Positions 38,122 to 50,910 of a stretch of 64,000 bases of DNA are shown one piece after another. Every line of letters begins with the position of its first letter. Within the stretch, counting starts at the first letter, position 1. The stretch covers positions 31,541,501 to 31,605,500 of the forward strand of contig CM065384.1 in NCBI GenBank assembly GCA_033060915.1. The letters are read 5' to 3'. A program made the position numbers and the translations under genes. This stretch comes from Euryodendron excelsum. Taxonomy: Eukaryota; Streptophyta; Magnoliopsida; Ericales; Pentaphylacaceae. Below the pieces are notes generated by a model. It saw only the letters and a list, made by a program, of their open reading frames with translations, was not told the DNA's origin and ran no database searches.

Positions 38122-39382
38122 TGATCGCTTTCAAAAAGTACGATATGATCCGTAATTGCATGGCCACGATGTAGTAATACTCAGAGGAATCCGAGGTCGA
38201 TCTACAAGGAAGACAGTTGGTGTCCAAAGGAAACTCTCTTTAAACGAACAAAAACTCAAAGAATAACCTCAAAAATAAGAAATAAAAATGATTTGCTCTG
38301 AAGAGATTGTTTATCTAATGTTTAAATAAAAATAAGAGTTTTACTAAGTAAAAGAAGATCTTGGCTAAGAACGATTCAATTGCCCGGTAGAACGATAATT
38401 TCCCAAAGTATTTGTTTACAACTCAATTCAATGCCAACAACTTATGTCGTTGAATCGAAAGATTTCGCAGTTAAAACCAATTTAGAATCTATCTCAACTT
38501 TATTCAGTATTTTTAGAAATTAATTTCAAATTGTTCATATCAAGGATCTAAGCAATACTCATACGAAATCAACGTTGTGCATGAATACTCAATGATTTGA
38601 TCATAAACCCTTGATCTCGAAAAGAAAGGAATGAAGAAAAAAAAGATTCAATGTTTAAAAGATGAAACAACAAAGCCCATTGAAATACCTTGTTAAACAA
38701 TCTTCGCGTTCCTTGCCAAGAAAGATGATTAGCTACTCAAAGACATAATGAAATCTAAACTTTTTATTGAAAAGTGGAATCAAATAGAAGAATATTATTA
38801 ATCTAATGAAAGAAGACAATATGAAAACTCTCTAATACTATCTCCCAGTCTAAAAATGATGTCTAAAACTCAGCACCCCAAATTACGGTTTACAAGGAAG
38901 TATTTATAGGTTTAAAATGACAAAAAAAATTGGATTTCTTTAGGGTGTCCGGACCGGTGTCCGGACACTATCAATTCCCAGGAGTGTTCAGACACGTGTC
39001 CGGACTCTCTGCTCAAGGTTCGGAGTGAAGGTTGCAGAAGTTGTCTAGGGTGTCCGAACATGTGTCTGGACTTCCTGATTTTGTTCTTGATTTGAGCCTC
39101 TGAAGTTTCTCAGGGTGTCCGAACATGTGTCCGGACATGCCTGCATCACTCTGGGTGTCTAGACATGTGTATGGACATCCTTGTCAAGTTTGGCCAATTT
39201 TGCTCCTTTGTCCCGGTTTATCTTCTGAATGCCCTAAACACTCCTGGATACTCCAATTCACTCCAAAACCCTACAAAACATCCAAATAAACTTTATTAGA
39301 CTAAAAACATGAATATAACATTATTCTAAAGCTAACAAAATACAAATCAAAGTAAATGAATTATACTTTAATAGTGTAATCA
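38122..39382 (-). repeat. Element B 3' LTR
   Basis: The + strand begins TGATCGCTTTCAAAAAG and ends AATAGTGTAATCA. A cluster of GGTGTCCGGAC-type repeats lies at 38944-39182. The polypurine tract (39383-39398, - strand GTTAAGTTGGGAGGTG) abuts it. Confidence 0.
38944..39182. repeat. GTGTCCGGAC repeat cluster in LTR of element B
   Basis: Several copies of GGGTGTCCGAACATGTGTCC and close variants occur at intervals of roughly 50-90 bp, each holding one or two TCCGGA-like palindromes. Related motifs recur in the pol-env spacers of both elements. Confidence 0.
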
Positions 39383-39398
39383 CACCTCCCAACTTAAC

Positions 39399-41319
39399 TT
39401 TTGCTAGACCCTAGCAAAACTTCTAAACTCTAGATGAAATAAAGCTCCACTTTCGTAGGGATCACGGATGTATTTACCTTATGCATTAAGCCTTTGAACC
39501 CTTAGGTTACTCTAGCGGACGAGTATAGTCTCGTGAGAGTTTCCAGTGATGGTACCCACAAACATCTCAACTGTCCTGCACTCAAAAGTAGTTAGAACAG
39601 TTAATATCATGCAGGAGTCAAAATGAATCAGTAAATCCCAACTCATCTTAAACTCTAACATAAACGTTAGAAAAAATCTCAAATAACATAGAAGGGATTC
39701 AGTACAAGTGTATAATTATCCAAACACCATAGATCAACCAACGAAATCAAGCAATCTGAACCTTAAAGTTTTGAATCAAAACCTTACCGGGCATAGACTC
39801 ACAAATAATAGAAACTCAGGGTGCTCACAATGGAAAGATCATCCTTAAGAGGAAATGCATAGGGAAACGAGAGAGAGCAATCCGATTACAAGAACCGATA
39901 AAATGAAAGTGTATCCGACTTAGCATAACTTCATGAAAAAATATTCAATGTAAAAACCGATCGAGCATTCAAAAGTGTATGAACTGAACTCAATAACTCA
40001 AAAACACCCGTCATGCACACTTTGAATCAATAAGGACTTTCAAGGTTAAAATATGGCGAAGAGGTATAGGGTAGAAAAGGAAATGATAATTAGCTCAAAA
40101 CATGTATGATTAAGACATGTAATGAAAAATCAGTACACATTTTCGATTCCCCAATTTCATTTAATATTTTGTTCTCCTTTTTTTTCTTTTTTTTTTCTTT
40201 TTTTCCTATTCGAGCATCCAAACTCTCTATTTTTTTCTTGTACTTCCCTTCTTTTGCTTTCGTTGCTGACTTCTCTTTTTCACAATCTCATCACAAACAT
40301 ATCACCCTTCTCTATTTTCAACTAAACTTTTAACAAATGAAGATACTTGCATTCTTTTATGGGGAAATACTTTAGTATTGGTGTAATCAAGTAGAGATTA
40401 ATCAAGTATAGGCTCAAGAAGATTTCAAGGAAATGATTTCAACAAGAAAATTGGTGGCTCAAAAATAAGAAAAATGGCCTAGTTTCATCTCCAAAAGTGT
40501 ACACACTCAATCACATTGAGTTCAGAACTTTCAAATACTCAAAACAGTTTAACATATGAATCAAACCAAAAGTAATGAAGCTATTAAACGAAAGAGATAT
40601 GAAATAATTTGTTTAGAGTAAATGTAGACACTCAGAAAAGTGTTATGACCTTAAAGCTCACAAGGTAAAAATCTCCACTCATTCACAGATCCAAATTACT
40701 CAACAACCAAGGTTGAAATCTAATATAATGATGATCCAAACAAATGTCATTCTCCTAAGCCATGTATATCAGATAAACTCTAACAGTTATGTTAACATTA
40801 AAAGAACAACTCGAAAAGTAATAATACATTCATCATCCTGCATTAGCATTAAGTATTTCAACCCTCAATATTGCATTCAAATTGATCTATAGACATTCAT
40901 ACACTAAACATCATAGACATGATCACTTAAAATGATATGATAAGCTATACAATAATTAAGCTCTAATAGGAAAAATATGGTAGATGAGATTAAACCTACC
41001 ACCATGATTCTCAGTGTAAGTAAAAAAGAATATATCAATAAAACCTGCATGTTTAGTCACTTAGGCAAGCATCAGAGCACAGTACTCCTAATCATCCACT
41101 CAACCCATGAATACTCATTTAATACATCACAACTGATCAGAATATCAATCCATAATGATCAAGTGTATAGACTATTCAAAGAAATAAATATCCAAGATAA
41201 AGGGTCATAACATAATAATACAGGACACATCAGTCAACAATGAATGAAATGAGCTTTAGATCTAATATAAACATGATACAATGAAATGGCTAGATCTACT
41301 CTCAACCGATGACCATCAG
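39399..41319 (-). other. Element B 3' non-coding region
   Basis: No protein-coding sequence is supported. It aligns by eye with the region of A at 36.7-38.1 kb and has the same kind of T-rich tract (40169-40206). The ORFs at 40106-40333 are made by that tract. Confidence 0.
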
Positions 41320-42469
41320 TCAATCGTCGTCCATGTCATCAGCATCCTCGTCATCATCTCGCTGCTGTCTCAAGGCAAACATATGCTCAATAATGTCTTG
41401 TAATATGGCAATCTGCTGCTGTTGCTGTCCATCCTCTAGTCGTTGTAAAATCTCGGCAGTCGACTTCTGAAATGCCGCGAAAGCTACTATGTGCGCATCC
41501 CATGCCTCATGTGAAGGACCAGCTCCTGCCCCAGGTCTCTATCTCTTATACTGGCTCAAAGACTTGTTAATAGTACCTTTATTGATTGGGCCTTTGGACT
41601 TTTCCTTAATGAAGTCACCAGACAGGTTTACTCCCGACTCCTTAAAAAGTTGGGTAAGGAGACAACTGTGGGGGATACTCCCTGTGAGTGTCTCAGAAGT
41701 GTGAAGACTATAGAAGTGCATGAACATATAGTGTGGAAGGTCAATGGAATGCTTAGTATCGATAGCCCACATCAAATGAGCTCTCATCAGTGAGATATCT
41801 GATAATCAGGTGATAGGGTAAATACTAAAGCAAGTCCAAAGAAAAATAGGTAGGTAACAGTCTTTCATTCTTTTCTTTGGTAATAGACCCTCGACCAGAC
41901 CAAACTACCCTCGGTTTCATTACTTCTACTAACACAACCTCTAACGTCGGGGCTCCCTCAGATGGGTATCTAAATTGCGGGTTAGGCTCTCTAGCTAGCT
42001 GGTAAAAATGGACAAAAGTGTCTGGAGTAAGTATGACTTGATGGCCCCTCACTCAGCTCTCTATGACCTCCTGGTTCGGCTAAGGACTAGCCTTAACACT
42101 ATTAGCCATGAACGCACGACTCAATGCATTGATGGATACCCCACGATATCTGGCAAACTATTGCCAACCTCTACGTTCTATTTCCTCAGCCCACAACCAC
42201 GACACACCCCTGAAATGATTAATCTTAAATGGCCTCTCAACCACTACCCCTTTCTTTTGATATGATAAATTATAAACATCTTGTGCATAGGCAATCTGAA
42301 AACGATGACGGTCAAAATTTTCTTCCCTCTGTATAGAGGCCTAGTGAACAACAGCCTCAATGACCTCCTCGGCATGCTGTGGTTGTGCTCGCAGAACATT
42401 AATCACAGATTTACCCGCTCTCTTCTTTGATGACAAATTAAATCTCACCTTTTTTTTTTCCAAAGGCAT
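41320..42469 (-). pseudogene. Element B env-like / plant transposon-protein gene
   Basis: On the - strand an ATG at 42469 begins MPLEKKKVRFNLSSKK, a basic start. Pieces follow in changing frames that fit the large protein found after pol in Athila elements (annotated in databases as a putative plant transposon protein): ERRGW, VRGHQVILTPDTFV, then MRAHLMWAIDTKHSIDLPHY and SCLLTQLFKESGV. The function of this family is unknown; an envelope role has been proposed for Athila but is unproven. Several stops and frame changes show it is dead. Confidence 0.
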
Positions 42470-43443
42470 GAGGAATGGTAATAAGCACAGATGAAAACAA
42501 ACTTGACGCCCCTCAAACAATTCCGCAAATACCCCAGCAAGCCGACAATCCCAATCTCCAATTTAAATCAAACACACCTCAACCTTAAATCACACCACAA
42601 TCGGCAACAAAGTATATGCAACAATAAGAATTTAAAGTATAGGGTAAAAGCAATAAAAATAACGAGAGATGGATAATTACCTAAGATGGAGTGAGAAATT
42701 GGAGGAACGGAGCTCGTCATTGGATCCGGAATGCCCAAAAACCTTAAAGACCACCATTTCTTTCTCTAGAAGTTGAGAGCTTCTCTCTCTAAAAACTAAG
42801 GAAATGAAATTTGCTCTAAACAAATTATGCGATCTACAGAGTTTAAAACCCCAGTGCTGTCCAAACATGCGTCCTGACATGGGGCACATTATTTCCCCTT
42901 TTTTTTTTTCTATTGAGTGCCGCATAAAACACAAGGTTGTCCGGACACAAGTCCCTGACAACAAAGCTGTCCGAACATCTGTCTGGATAGCTGCAAAAAA
43001 AATTTTTCTTTGTGAAATCAATGACAGCAACATTGCAGCTATACACTAGTCTTGACAGCAAAGCTGCCCGAATTACTGTTTGGATAGCCGCAACATTTCA
43101 TCAATTTTTTTTTTTTTTACTCAAAAACCTTACCTCTAAAATTAAAACTAACAAACAGAAAAAAAATTAACTAAAACAAGACTACGAAATTAAGCACAAT
43201 AAAAAATAAAAACTAGACTCCTTAAAAAAATAATAAATAAATATGTAAATAAATAAATAAATAACTTGAACCCTGCATAAGGCACACACACCCCCCAACT
43301 TGTAACGGGCATTGTCCTCAATGCAAGAAGTAAAGCTCGAGACAGGGTTTTGTCCCTTCGAATGGAGAGTAAGAACACAACACAAACTAAGAGTCCTAAA
43401 TGAACACAACTACCTAATGTACAAATACTCGAAAGGCGAGAAA
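42470..43443 (-). other. Element B spacer between pol and env-like gene
   Basis: Non-coding. It contains GTCCGGACAC/GTCCGAACAT-type motifs at about 42850-43085, poly-T runs, an internal polypurine-type tract (+ strand CCCCCCAACTTG, 43291-43302) and a short hairpin (CATTGTCCTCAATG, 43310-43323) just after it. The overlapping ORFs here are not protein-like. Confidence 0.
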
Positions 43444-46200
43444 CTAGTCAACCGGTGGAGGATCTTGGAGGTCCAGGCTCTTCACGTCAGCCATAGAATG
43501 TTCCAGATATGGTTTGAGCTGATGACCGTTAACTTTGAATTTGGTACCAGGAGCAGGCGTGACCACAATGATGGCCCCATGGGGAGAAATGTCCTACACG
43601 ATGAGAGGGTCGGTCCATTTGCTGCAGAGCTTACCTGGAAAAAAGATGCAACCGAGTATTATACAACAAAACCTTCTAACCGACATGAAATGTTTTTCGA
43701 TGAATGTGTCGGTCATACAAAATTTTCATCTTAGCTTTGGCGATACGTGCATTCTTCAATGCATCATTCTGCAATTGTTCCAACTCCGACAACTGGAGTT
43801 TCCTAAGCGTTCTGGTATCATCAATGTTCGCGTTGAATTGTCTAATGGCCCAGTATGCCTTGTGTTTGACCTCAACAGGGAGATGACTAGGTTTACCATA
43901 GACAAGCCGATAACGAGACATCCCTAATTGCATCTTGTACGCGGTTCTATACGCCCAAAGTGTGTCAACCAATCTTAAAGACCAGTCCTTACGCGCGGGA
44001 TTCACAGTCTTCTCTAGAATTTGTTTAATCTCCCTATTGACTAATTCAACCTGACCACTGGTTTGCAGATGATACGGAGTAGTAACTTTGTGCAAAACCC
44101 CATATTTACACATCAAAACTCCAACGAGTTTGTTGCAAAAGTGTTTGCCACCATTACTAATGACAGCGCGGGGCATACCAAACTAAGAGAATATATTCTC
44201 TTTGAGAAATTTGAGCACAACCGGGTGGTCGTTGGTACGGGAGGTAACAGCCTCGACCCATTTGGAAACATAATCGATTCCTACAGGGATATATAAGTTG
44301 CCAAAAGAACTTGGGAAGGGACCCATGAAGTCAATGCCCCAATAGTCGAAGATTTCTAACATAATAATAGGGGTTAAAGGCATCATATTTCTCCTAGTTA
44401 AGCTCCTTAGGTGCTGACATCGATCACATGAAGTGCAAAACAAATGGACATTCCGGAACATAGTTAGCCAATAGAAGCCGCATTGTAAGATTTTCGCAGC
44501 AGTCTTTTTAGTAGAGAAATGGCCCCTACAAGCCTCAGAGTGGCAGAATGCCATGATAGACTACAATTCATCATCGGGAACACACCGACGGATAACCTAA
44601 TCAGGACAGTATTTAAACACGTATGGCTCATCTCAAAAGAAAACTCTAACAATCCTTAAGAATTTCTGCTTATCAAGGCGAGACCAATGGGGAGGAATCT
44701 TACCAGTAGCTAAGTAGTTGGCTATGTCGGCATACCATGGTGTGATGGGGGTAGAGGTGATAGCATTCACCTAGAAAAGCTACTCATCAGGAAAAGTTTC
44801 ATTAATGGGAGTAGGATCAGTGAGGTGATGCTCAACAGGGATCCTAGACAAGTGATCGGCTACCATGTTTTCTACTCCTTTCTTATCGCGTATTTCTATG
44901 TTAAATTCTTGGAGTAGAAGGATCCATCGGATCAAACGGGGTTTGGCATCCTGCTAAATGAGCAAGTACTTTAGCGCGGCATGATCTATATACACAATCA
45001 CTAGCGAGCCGATTAAGTAGGATCGAAACTTAACAAGGGAAACATGATAGCTAACAACTCTTTCTCAGCAGTCGTGTAGTTAACCTGAGTCTCGTTCAAG
45101 GTTTTACTAGCATAGTAAATCACACGAGGCTTTTTATCTACTCGTTGCCCCAAAACAGCCCCTATAGCAAAATCACTCGAGTCACACATTAACTCGAAAG
45201 GCAATAACCAATCCAGGGACTGCAAGATGGGGGCTGTTATCAATAGCCCCTTAAGCTTTTCAAAATCTACTTGGCAAGCAGATGTCCATCTAAATGGAAC
45301 ATCATTAGATAGTAATTGACACATGGAACGGGAGATATCACTAAAACCTTGAATAAATCACCGGTAGAAACCGGCATGTCCAAGAAAAGAACGGATGTCC
45401 TTAACAGTGCAAGGAGATAAAAGTTTTTGAATGAGTTTAGTTTTTGCTCTATCAACTTCAATCCCCTTACTTGACATAATATGACCCAGGACAATTCCTT
45501 GTGTCACCATGAAGTGACACTTTTTCTAGTTAAGAACCAGATGGCTCTCAATACACCTCTCCAAAACTTTTTTCAAATTATCTAGACACTCGTGGTAGGT
45601 ATCCCCATAAGCAGAGAAGTCATCCATGAAGACCTCAACGATACACTCAACCATATCACTGAATATGCTCATCATGCACCATTGCAAAGTCGTCGGTGCA
45701 TTGCACAAACCAAAGGGCATGCGCTTGTAAGCATATGTCCCGAGGGGACATGTGAAAGTGGTCTTGTCTTGGTCCTCTAATGCAATCTCAATCTGATTGT
45801 ACCCAGAATACCCATCAAGAAAGCAATAAAAAGCCCTACCCGCGACTCTCTCAAGGACTTGATCAAGAAAGGGGAGAGGGAAGTGGTCCCTGCTAGTGAC
45901 AACATTTAGCCGTCAGTAGTCAATGCACATTTGCCAACCAGTTTGGACTCTGGTAGGCACTAACTCATTCTTGTCATTCTGAACTACCGTGATTCCAGAT
46001 TTCTTGCGAACCACTTGTGTTGGACTCACCCACCTAGAATCGGCGATAGGGTAAATGATACCCACATCGAGAAGTTTTAAGACCTTTCCTCGCACAACAT
46101 CTTTCATAACGGGGTTTAACCGTTGTTGCATTTGTCTCACAAGTTTAGCCTCTGCCTCTAGATAAATTCTATGTGTGCAAAGAAGAGGACTAATACCATA
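43444..46200 (-). pseudogene. Element B pol: reverse transcriptase, RNase H, integrase
   Basis: Going leftwards on the - strand: the reverse-transcriptase start (LLDVGIIYPIADSRWVSPTQ), MPFGLCNAPTT, the catalytic FMDDFSAYG normal for Athila, GIVLGHIMSSKGIEVD and SFLGHAGFYR. RNase H follows with LMCDSSDFAIGAVLGQR and [20 protein letters not shown]. The integrase has its zinc-finger part ([17 protein letters not shown], then CTSCDRCQ) and core, with GIDFMGPF (first Asp intact), ISNGGKHF (second catalytic Asp changed to Asn) and [13 protein letters not shown] (Glu intact). The C terminus ends DPPPVD and TAG at 43444. In-frame stops occur, for example after CIDY and VLN. Not functional. Confidence 0.
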
Positions 46201-46599
46201 AATCAGCGATAGTCCAACCTATTGCTTTTCTATGTCTTTTTAACACTACTATCAAACTCTTCTCTTGGCCTACAATAAGGCTAGATGATATCACCACTAG
46301 ATATGACTCTCCCTCTCCTAAGAATATGTACTTTAAAGAGGAAGGGAGAGGTTTTCTCTCAGGAATTAGAGTCTTGAGCTAAGGTTTAGGCTTGATAGGG
46401 CTCAGTGATAAAGACTCAAAAGTTGAGGTCCACTGACTCACGGACATGACTGACATAAGCTCAAGACTCACCATGTCCTCAATCAATGACACCTCCCCAG
46501 TTTTTATGGTATCTAAGCCCTCACTTAAAACTAGAGCACGCTCTAACGAGTCAGTGATAAATTCCCTCTCAACATACTCTTGCACAAGAGTGTCAATAA

Positions 46600-47000
46600 A
46601 ACTAACTTCCCAGATATCCTCGCACTCATTCAATTGTTTACCCACATTAAAATATTCATATCCATAGTCATATTTCCAAAGGATAATTTCATGGCCCCAT
46701 TCCTATAGTTAATAATAGCATTAGATGTAGCAAGGAAGGGCCGCCCTAAGATGACTGGAATTTGAGCTTGAGTGTTGGAGCTCACAATCGGGTGTGTGTC
46801 GAGGACTATAAAGTCCACAGGAAAGTAGAATTTATCAATTTGGATTTACACATCCTCCATCATACCTTTAGGGGCCTTAACTGACCTATCAACTAATTGG
46901 AGTGTAACCTGAGTAGGGCATAACTCTCCTAACCCTAATCGCTGATAAACAAAATAAAAGAGCAAGTTCACACTAGCTCCCAAGTCAAGTAGTGCCTAGT
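46600..47000 (-). pseudogene. Element B retroviral-type aspartic protease
   Basis: On the - strand, LLDLGASVNLL (active-site D-x-G-A) is followed by LGELCPTQVTLQLVDRSVK, FPVDFIVLDTHP and the flap-like VPVILGRPFLATSNAII segment (PVILGRPFLATSNA seen). This is the Athila protease arrangement between gag and reverse transcriptase. A TAA interrupts it after MMEDV. Confidence 0.
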
Positions 47001-47977
47001 CTATCTTATGATTCCCTATAATGCAGGAAATTGTAAGACAACCAAGGTCCTTATAGTTTGGTGGAGTCTTAAATTACAAGATAGCACTTACCTGTGCGGC
47101 CATAAAGACATTCTTTTTAACATTCAATCTCCTCTTGACAGTACACAAGTCTTTTAAAAACTTAGCATATGAGGGAATTTGTTTGATTGCATTAAGAAGA
47201 AGAATGTTTATCTTGACCTGCTTAAACATCTCATAAATTTCAGAGTTGAGAAGTTCATACTTAGGCTTTATCAAACGATGAGGGAATGGTGCATGCCTTA
47301 AAACTTCGGGTTCACTCACTTTAGGTGCCTCTACCTTATCACTTTCCTCTTTCTTGCCTGTCCCCGCTCTCGGTTGTTCTACTTTATCCTCTATAGTTGG
47401 TTCAAGCCCTTTAGAAGATGTGACCTTAGACCTAAGGGTTGTAGCTTCTACAGGGTGCTCTAAAACTCTCCCACTCCTAAGAATGATGACGGCCTGAACT
47501 TGCTCATGAGACGAGGTAGGATCAGTAACTCCCTCACTCATGTGTGCCTGCCGAACAGGGTTAGGCTGGGGTTGAGCCGGGAAACGTCCCTTTTCTGAAA
47601 CAGTCAAAGTTTGAGTCAATAGAGTCAACTAACTCTTTATGTCATATAGAGTACGACTTTGTTGCTCCAAAGTTTTGTCAACCTTCACATTCACCCCACC
47701 TTCTGTTTATATAAACTGCTACCAAGGTTATATGTTCCAGAGTAAGGGTTCCCTTGTCCCCATTGACTCGGGTATGGCTTCTTGTATTGGTCAATTGCAT
47801 TAGCTTGATCGTGCAAAATGTCCCGAAAAGCAAGGATTGTGGGGCATTCACTGGTGATGTGGGAAGTATTATCACACACACTATATGGCTATGAAGCAGG
47901 TGGATCAATAGAGACGCTTTGCACTTGCTTGAGTGTTAGTGCCTCTATTTGCTTGGTTAGAGTGTTAGCAAATGCAC
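47001..47977 (-). pseudogene. Element B gag C-terminal region (truncated)
   Basis: On the - strand: LTKQIEALTLKQVQSV, a CCHC-like cysteine stretch with VCDNTSHITSECP, a Gln/Asn-rich part (PYPSQWGQGNPYSGTYN), then PFPHRLIKPKYELLN and IPSYAKFLKDLCTVKRRLNV. The latter motifs are the conserved linker before the protease in Athila. Everything upstream is lost: the frame runs into LTR C at 47977. Stops are present (for example at PAS-stop-PYS). Confidence 0.
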
Positions 47978-48165
47978 TGAGAAGACCAAGCATTCTCGAG
48001 GACCAACACCACCCTCACAGGTAGCTTTCTGAGACCAGGCATTCTCAGAAACCAACACCACGCTACAAGTAACTCTTTGAGACTGGGAGGTCTCAAGGAC
48101 TAACACTGCACAGGTAGCTTTTCAAGACTGGGCCATATCAAGAACTAACACCTAGGTTAACACTA
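47978..48165. repeat. Minisatellite at the start of LTR C
   Basis: Four diverged units of 44-52 bp start at 47978, 48030, 48078 and 48122. The consensus resembles TGAGACTGGG...CTCAAGGACTAACACC...CAGGTAGCTT, with inner GAGAC/GTCTC complementarity. Confidence 0.
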
Positions 48166-48289
48166 GCGCCTGCCAGCCCGACTTGGTAAAAAATAACCAA
48201 ACCTACCCCTTGGGCCTCCACGCACGTTTTGAGAAAGCTCAAAATCCCTCTAGACGGTAAGTCCACCTTTCCAAAGTGACCCTAAACAG

Positions 48290-48515
48290 TTAGGTATACT
48301 CAACACGCTATCCTGTCCAATTCCAGTCCCATTTAAGTCCACTCTGGTCAGAATGACTGTTTTACCCCTGGACACCCCAGCACAGTACAAATCCCACCAA
48401 ACACTAGAAAACACTTCCAAGACCATCCTCGAATAGTCTAGTACGCTTAACATGCCACTCCAATCCATTTTGACCTTTTCAACCAATCCCAATCGAAATG
48501 ACCGTTTTACCCTTA
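48290..48515. repeat. About 146-bp tandem duplication in LTR C
   Basis: Matching landmarks: GTATACTCAACACGC at 48294 and GTACGCTTAACATGC at 48441; GACTGTTTTACCCCTG at 48355 and GACCGTTTTACCCTTAG at 48500. The copies are diverged. Confidence 0.
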
Positions 48516-48635
48516 GCGACCCAACGCGCCCCGAAACTACACCGACCTTAGGTATTGAACAACGAGTCTCATCATACAACGTTGTTTAACCTAAGGTGAA
48601 CCTCACGACTCTAAACACTCTCGACTCAACAAAAG

Positions 48636-49090
48636 TCCCCCTGGAGCGTCTCACAGACACTCCGCCAAGGTTGTCTTTTCTCCCAATTCTCTAGTTATAA
48701 TGCACAGTCAAACAACTTGAGAAATGCGTAAACCAGGGAATTCCCGAAAGCTCGGCCATAGGCCTTTCTATCAATACGTCTCGATTGGATAGATCGCTTC
48801 CCGAAGCCCCTCATCGCATGGCTCGAAAACTGCCACCTTTAGTAACCCCTAAAGCGTCTCACAAACTTTTCACCAGGGTTGACTTTTTCTTCAAATCCCT
48901 AATTATAACGCACTGTCAAATGACTTAAGAAATGTATAAATTAGAAAATTCTCGAAAGTATTTCTAGAGCATTTTCCATCGGTATGGCTTGATCAAAGAG
49001 ATCGCTTCCCAAAGGTACAAACCATATGGCCCACAAATGACTACTTTTGAACACCCGCGGAGCGTATCACAGACGCTCCATAAAAACGTG
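48636..49090. repeat. 208-bp tandem repeat in LTR C (2.2 copies)
   Basis: The word AGCGTCTCACA occurs at 48645 and 48853, and AGCGTATCACA at 49061, exactly 208 bp apart each time. Within the units, TTATAATGCACAGTCAAAC pairs with TTATAACGCACTGTCAAAT, and AGATCGCTTCCC is shared. The position upstream of the TATA box would make it a U3 enhancer-like array; that role is inference. Confidence 0.
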
Positions 49091-49420
49091 TTTTCGTGCA
49101 CACTTTCCAATATGATATCTCACTCTTTCGAATACCTTTCAAGCTTTTTGAAAATTCAAAGTTCATGAGAAATACTAGGAGAACACCGTGAATGTAACCG
49201 ATTTTTCCGAATCCTTCCTAGTTGGCATAATTATCAAAGCAAATTTAGAACGAACATTCCCAGCAGTGGAGCGTATGCTCCATGCGCCCAGATTTTGATC
49301 AAATCAATTAAACTTTGCTTAGCCCTTAAGATTTAGCCAATACAATGTGTGCCACATTGAATTCTGCCAGTGAAACAGTACTGGCGCATGTACTACATGT
49401 GCCAGTCCTCTCCAACTTTG

Positions 49421-49430
49421 CTTATAAATA
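49421..49430 (+). promoter_or_regulatory. TATA box of LTR C
   Basis: CTTATAAATA is followed by a pyrimidine-rich stretch (CAGACCTCCCACTTTGC), as in plant LTR promoters. It sets the strand of element C. Confidence 0.
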
Positions 49431-50257
49431 CAGACCTCCCACTTTGCATATTCCAGAATCAAAATTGATAGTGAAGCTATGCTAAAACTGCTCTAGAATC
49501 TCGAATTCCTATATACAACCCACACTTCAAGCACTTAGGCTAAATTCCATCTCCCTCTAACCCATACACTACACTTATATAACCTTCAATGCTATAGAAG
49601 ACCTCATACCAGCCCCTTCAAGCCTCTTCAAGGCTATTCAAGCTTAATTCAAGGCATCTGTGGAGGTTTGAAAGTGTTTGAGGGCAAAATATAGTATTCT
49701 CTTTACATTTTTACAATCCCCACTCCTCTCTTCTCCCTCCTAGCCTACTTAGGCTATTTCTTATTTTAATCCCCATCTTCTACCCCTCCTTTCTTGCATG
49801 CTTGAAACAAGAAAGCTCTTAGTTCATGCCTAGAGAAAAGTTTGTGAGAGTCACCGTGTAGGAACTTCTCACAAACCTACTTTAAGATGGTATGGCCTTA
49901 GAGCACCTTGCTATGCGATGAAGCTTCTAACCTTGTATGATTTCATGACCCCTTTGCATATAATTATCTAGTTTTTACTTTGCATGCTTGGTTATTTTCA
50001 TGTTTATGACCATTTTTTCAAAACTTTCACTATCTCTATTTCTATAGCATTCTCAAGCACTATATTCAAATGTTTTCTTAAAAATGGTCCTAGAATTGGT
50101 TCCTTGAAGCCTAGGTCAAACTGTCAATTTCTACACCTTAGAAAAGTCTTTTTAAGTCCCTTGACTTCATTTTGTAACCCTACATTTCATTGCTTTTCAA
50201 AATTGTATTAAAATTCCTTCAAACCCTCTTCTTCTATGTTGATTTTTAAGGGCTTTA

Positions 50258-50760
50258 CTCTCTTGAATTTTATGGTTGACATGGTCCTTTGGAACCCTTT
50301 CTTGAGTGGTCTCCCTATTATCTTGACCATATGAACCCTAGTTCATTAGAGTTTGCTCTACTCTCTTTAAAATGGTTTTCAAAACGATTCCCTTCAAAAA
50401 GGGTTTTCAAAATTGCACTCTCTTCAACTTGCATAAAAACGATTTCTCTAAATCATCATTTCACCTTAATTTTTAGAAGTGCTGCTCTCTTGAATATTGT
50501 GGTTGAAATGGTCCCATGGAGTCCTCTTTGGAGTGATTTCCTTCAAATCAACCATATGAACCTTTATGCCTTAGAGTGGTCTTCAACTTGTTAAAAGTGG
50601 TTTTCCAAAATCTCCTTTCCAAAGTCAATTTTCAAAAGATCATTCTCTTTAATTTTCAAGTCTTGAAAACTATCTATCCAATGTTGATTTTCACAAGTTT
50701 TGCTCTCTTGAGTTTATGGGTGAAATGGTTCCAAAGCAACCCTCTTTTAAGTGGTTTTCA
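50258..50760. repeat. About 220-bp tandem repeat in LTR C (three copies)
   Basis: CTCTCTTGAATTTTATGGTTG-like words begin at 50258, 50485 and 50703, each followed by a GGTCC/GGTTCC and CCCTCTT-like stretch and TTTTCAAAA-rich sequence. The copies are diverged. Confidence 0.
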
Positions 50761-50910
50761 AATATCAACCATAGGACCCCAATACTCATTTGAGTGGCTT
50801 TCATAAAATGGTTTTCAAAACATACTTTCAAGTTTCATGCATAAAACCATCTTTCCTAAACCATTATGCCAAAGCCCTAGGTCAAAACCACTTTCCAAAA
50901 CCACCCTTCA

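Larger units (their letters stand above)
38122..47977 (-). mobile_element. Element B: second Athila-like gypsy element, 5' end missing
   Basis: On the - strand: gag (truncated at 47977), protease, reverse transcriptase, RNase H, integrase, spacer, env-like gene, 3' non-coding region, polypurine tract and 3' LTR (38122-39382). Its LTR shares the ends and the TGATCGCT start with A but is shorter and divergent, so it is a related, different family. No 5' LTR exists in the window; the element stops where LTR C begins. The base quintet left of it is aaaat (38117-38121), with no partner left to compare. Confidence 0.

Noticed and set aside
43182..43409. ORF with apparent hydrophobic segments in spacer of B
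   Set aside because: It is made from ATAAATAA-type and poly-T sequence and runs across the internal polypurine tract; not protein-like.
49984..50806. Three ORFs of 75-101 codons in the LTR C region
   Set aside because: They follow the 220-bp tandem repeat of the LTR and match no protein type.
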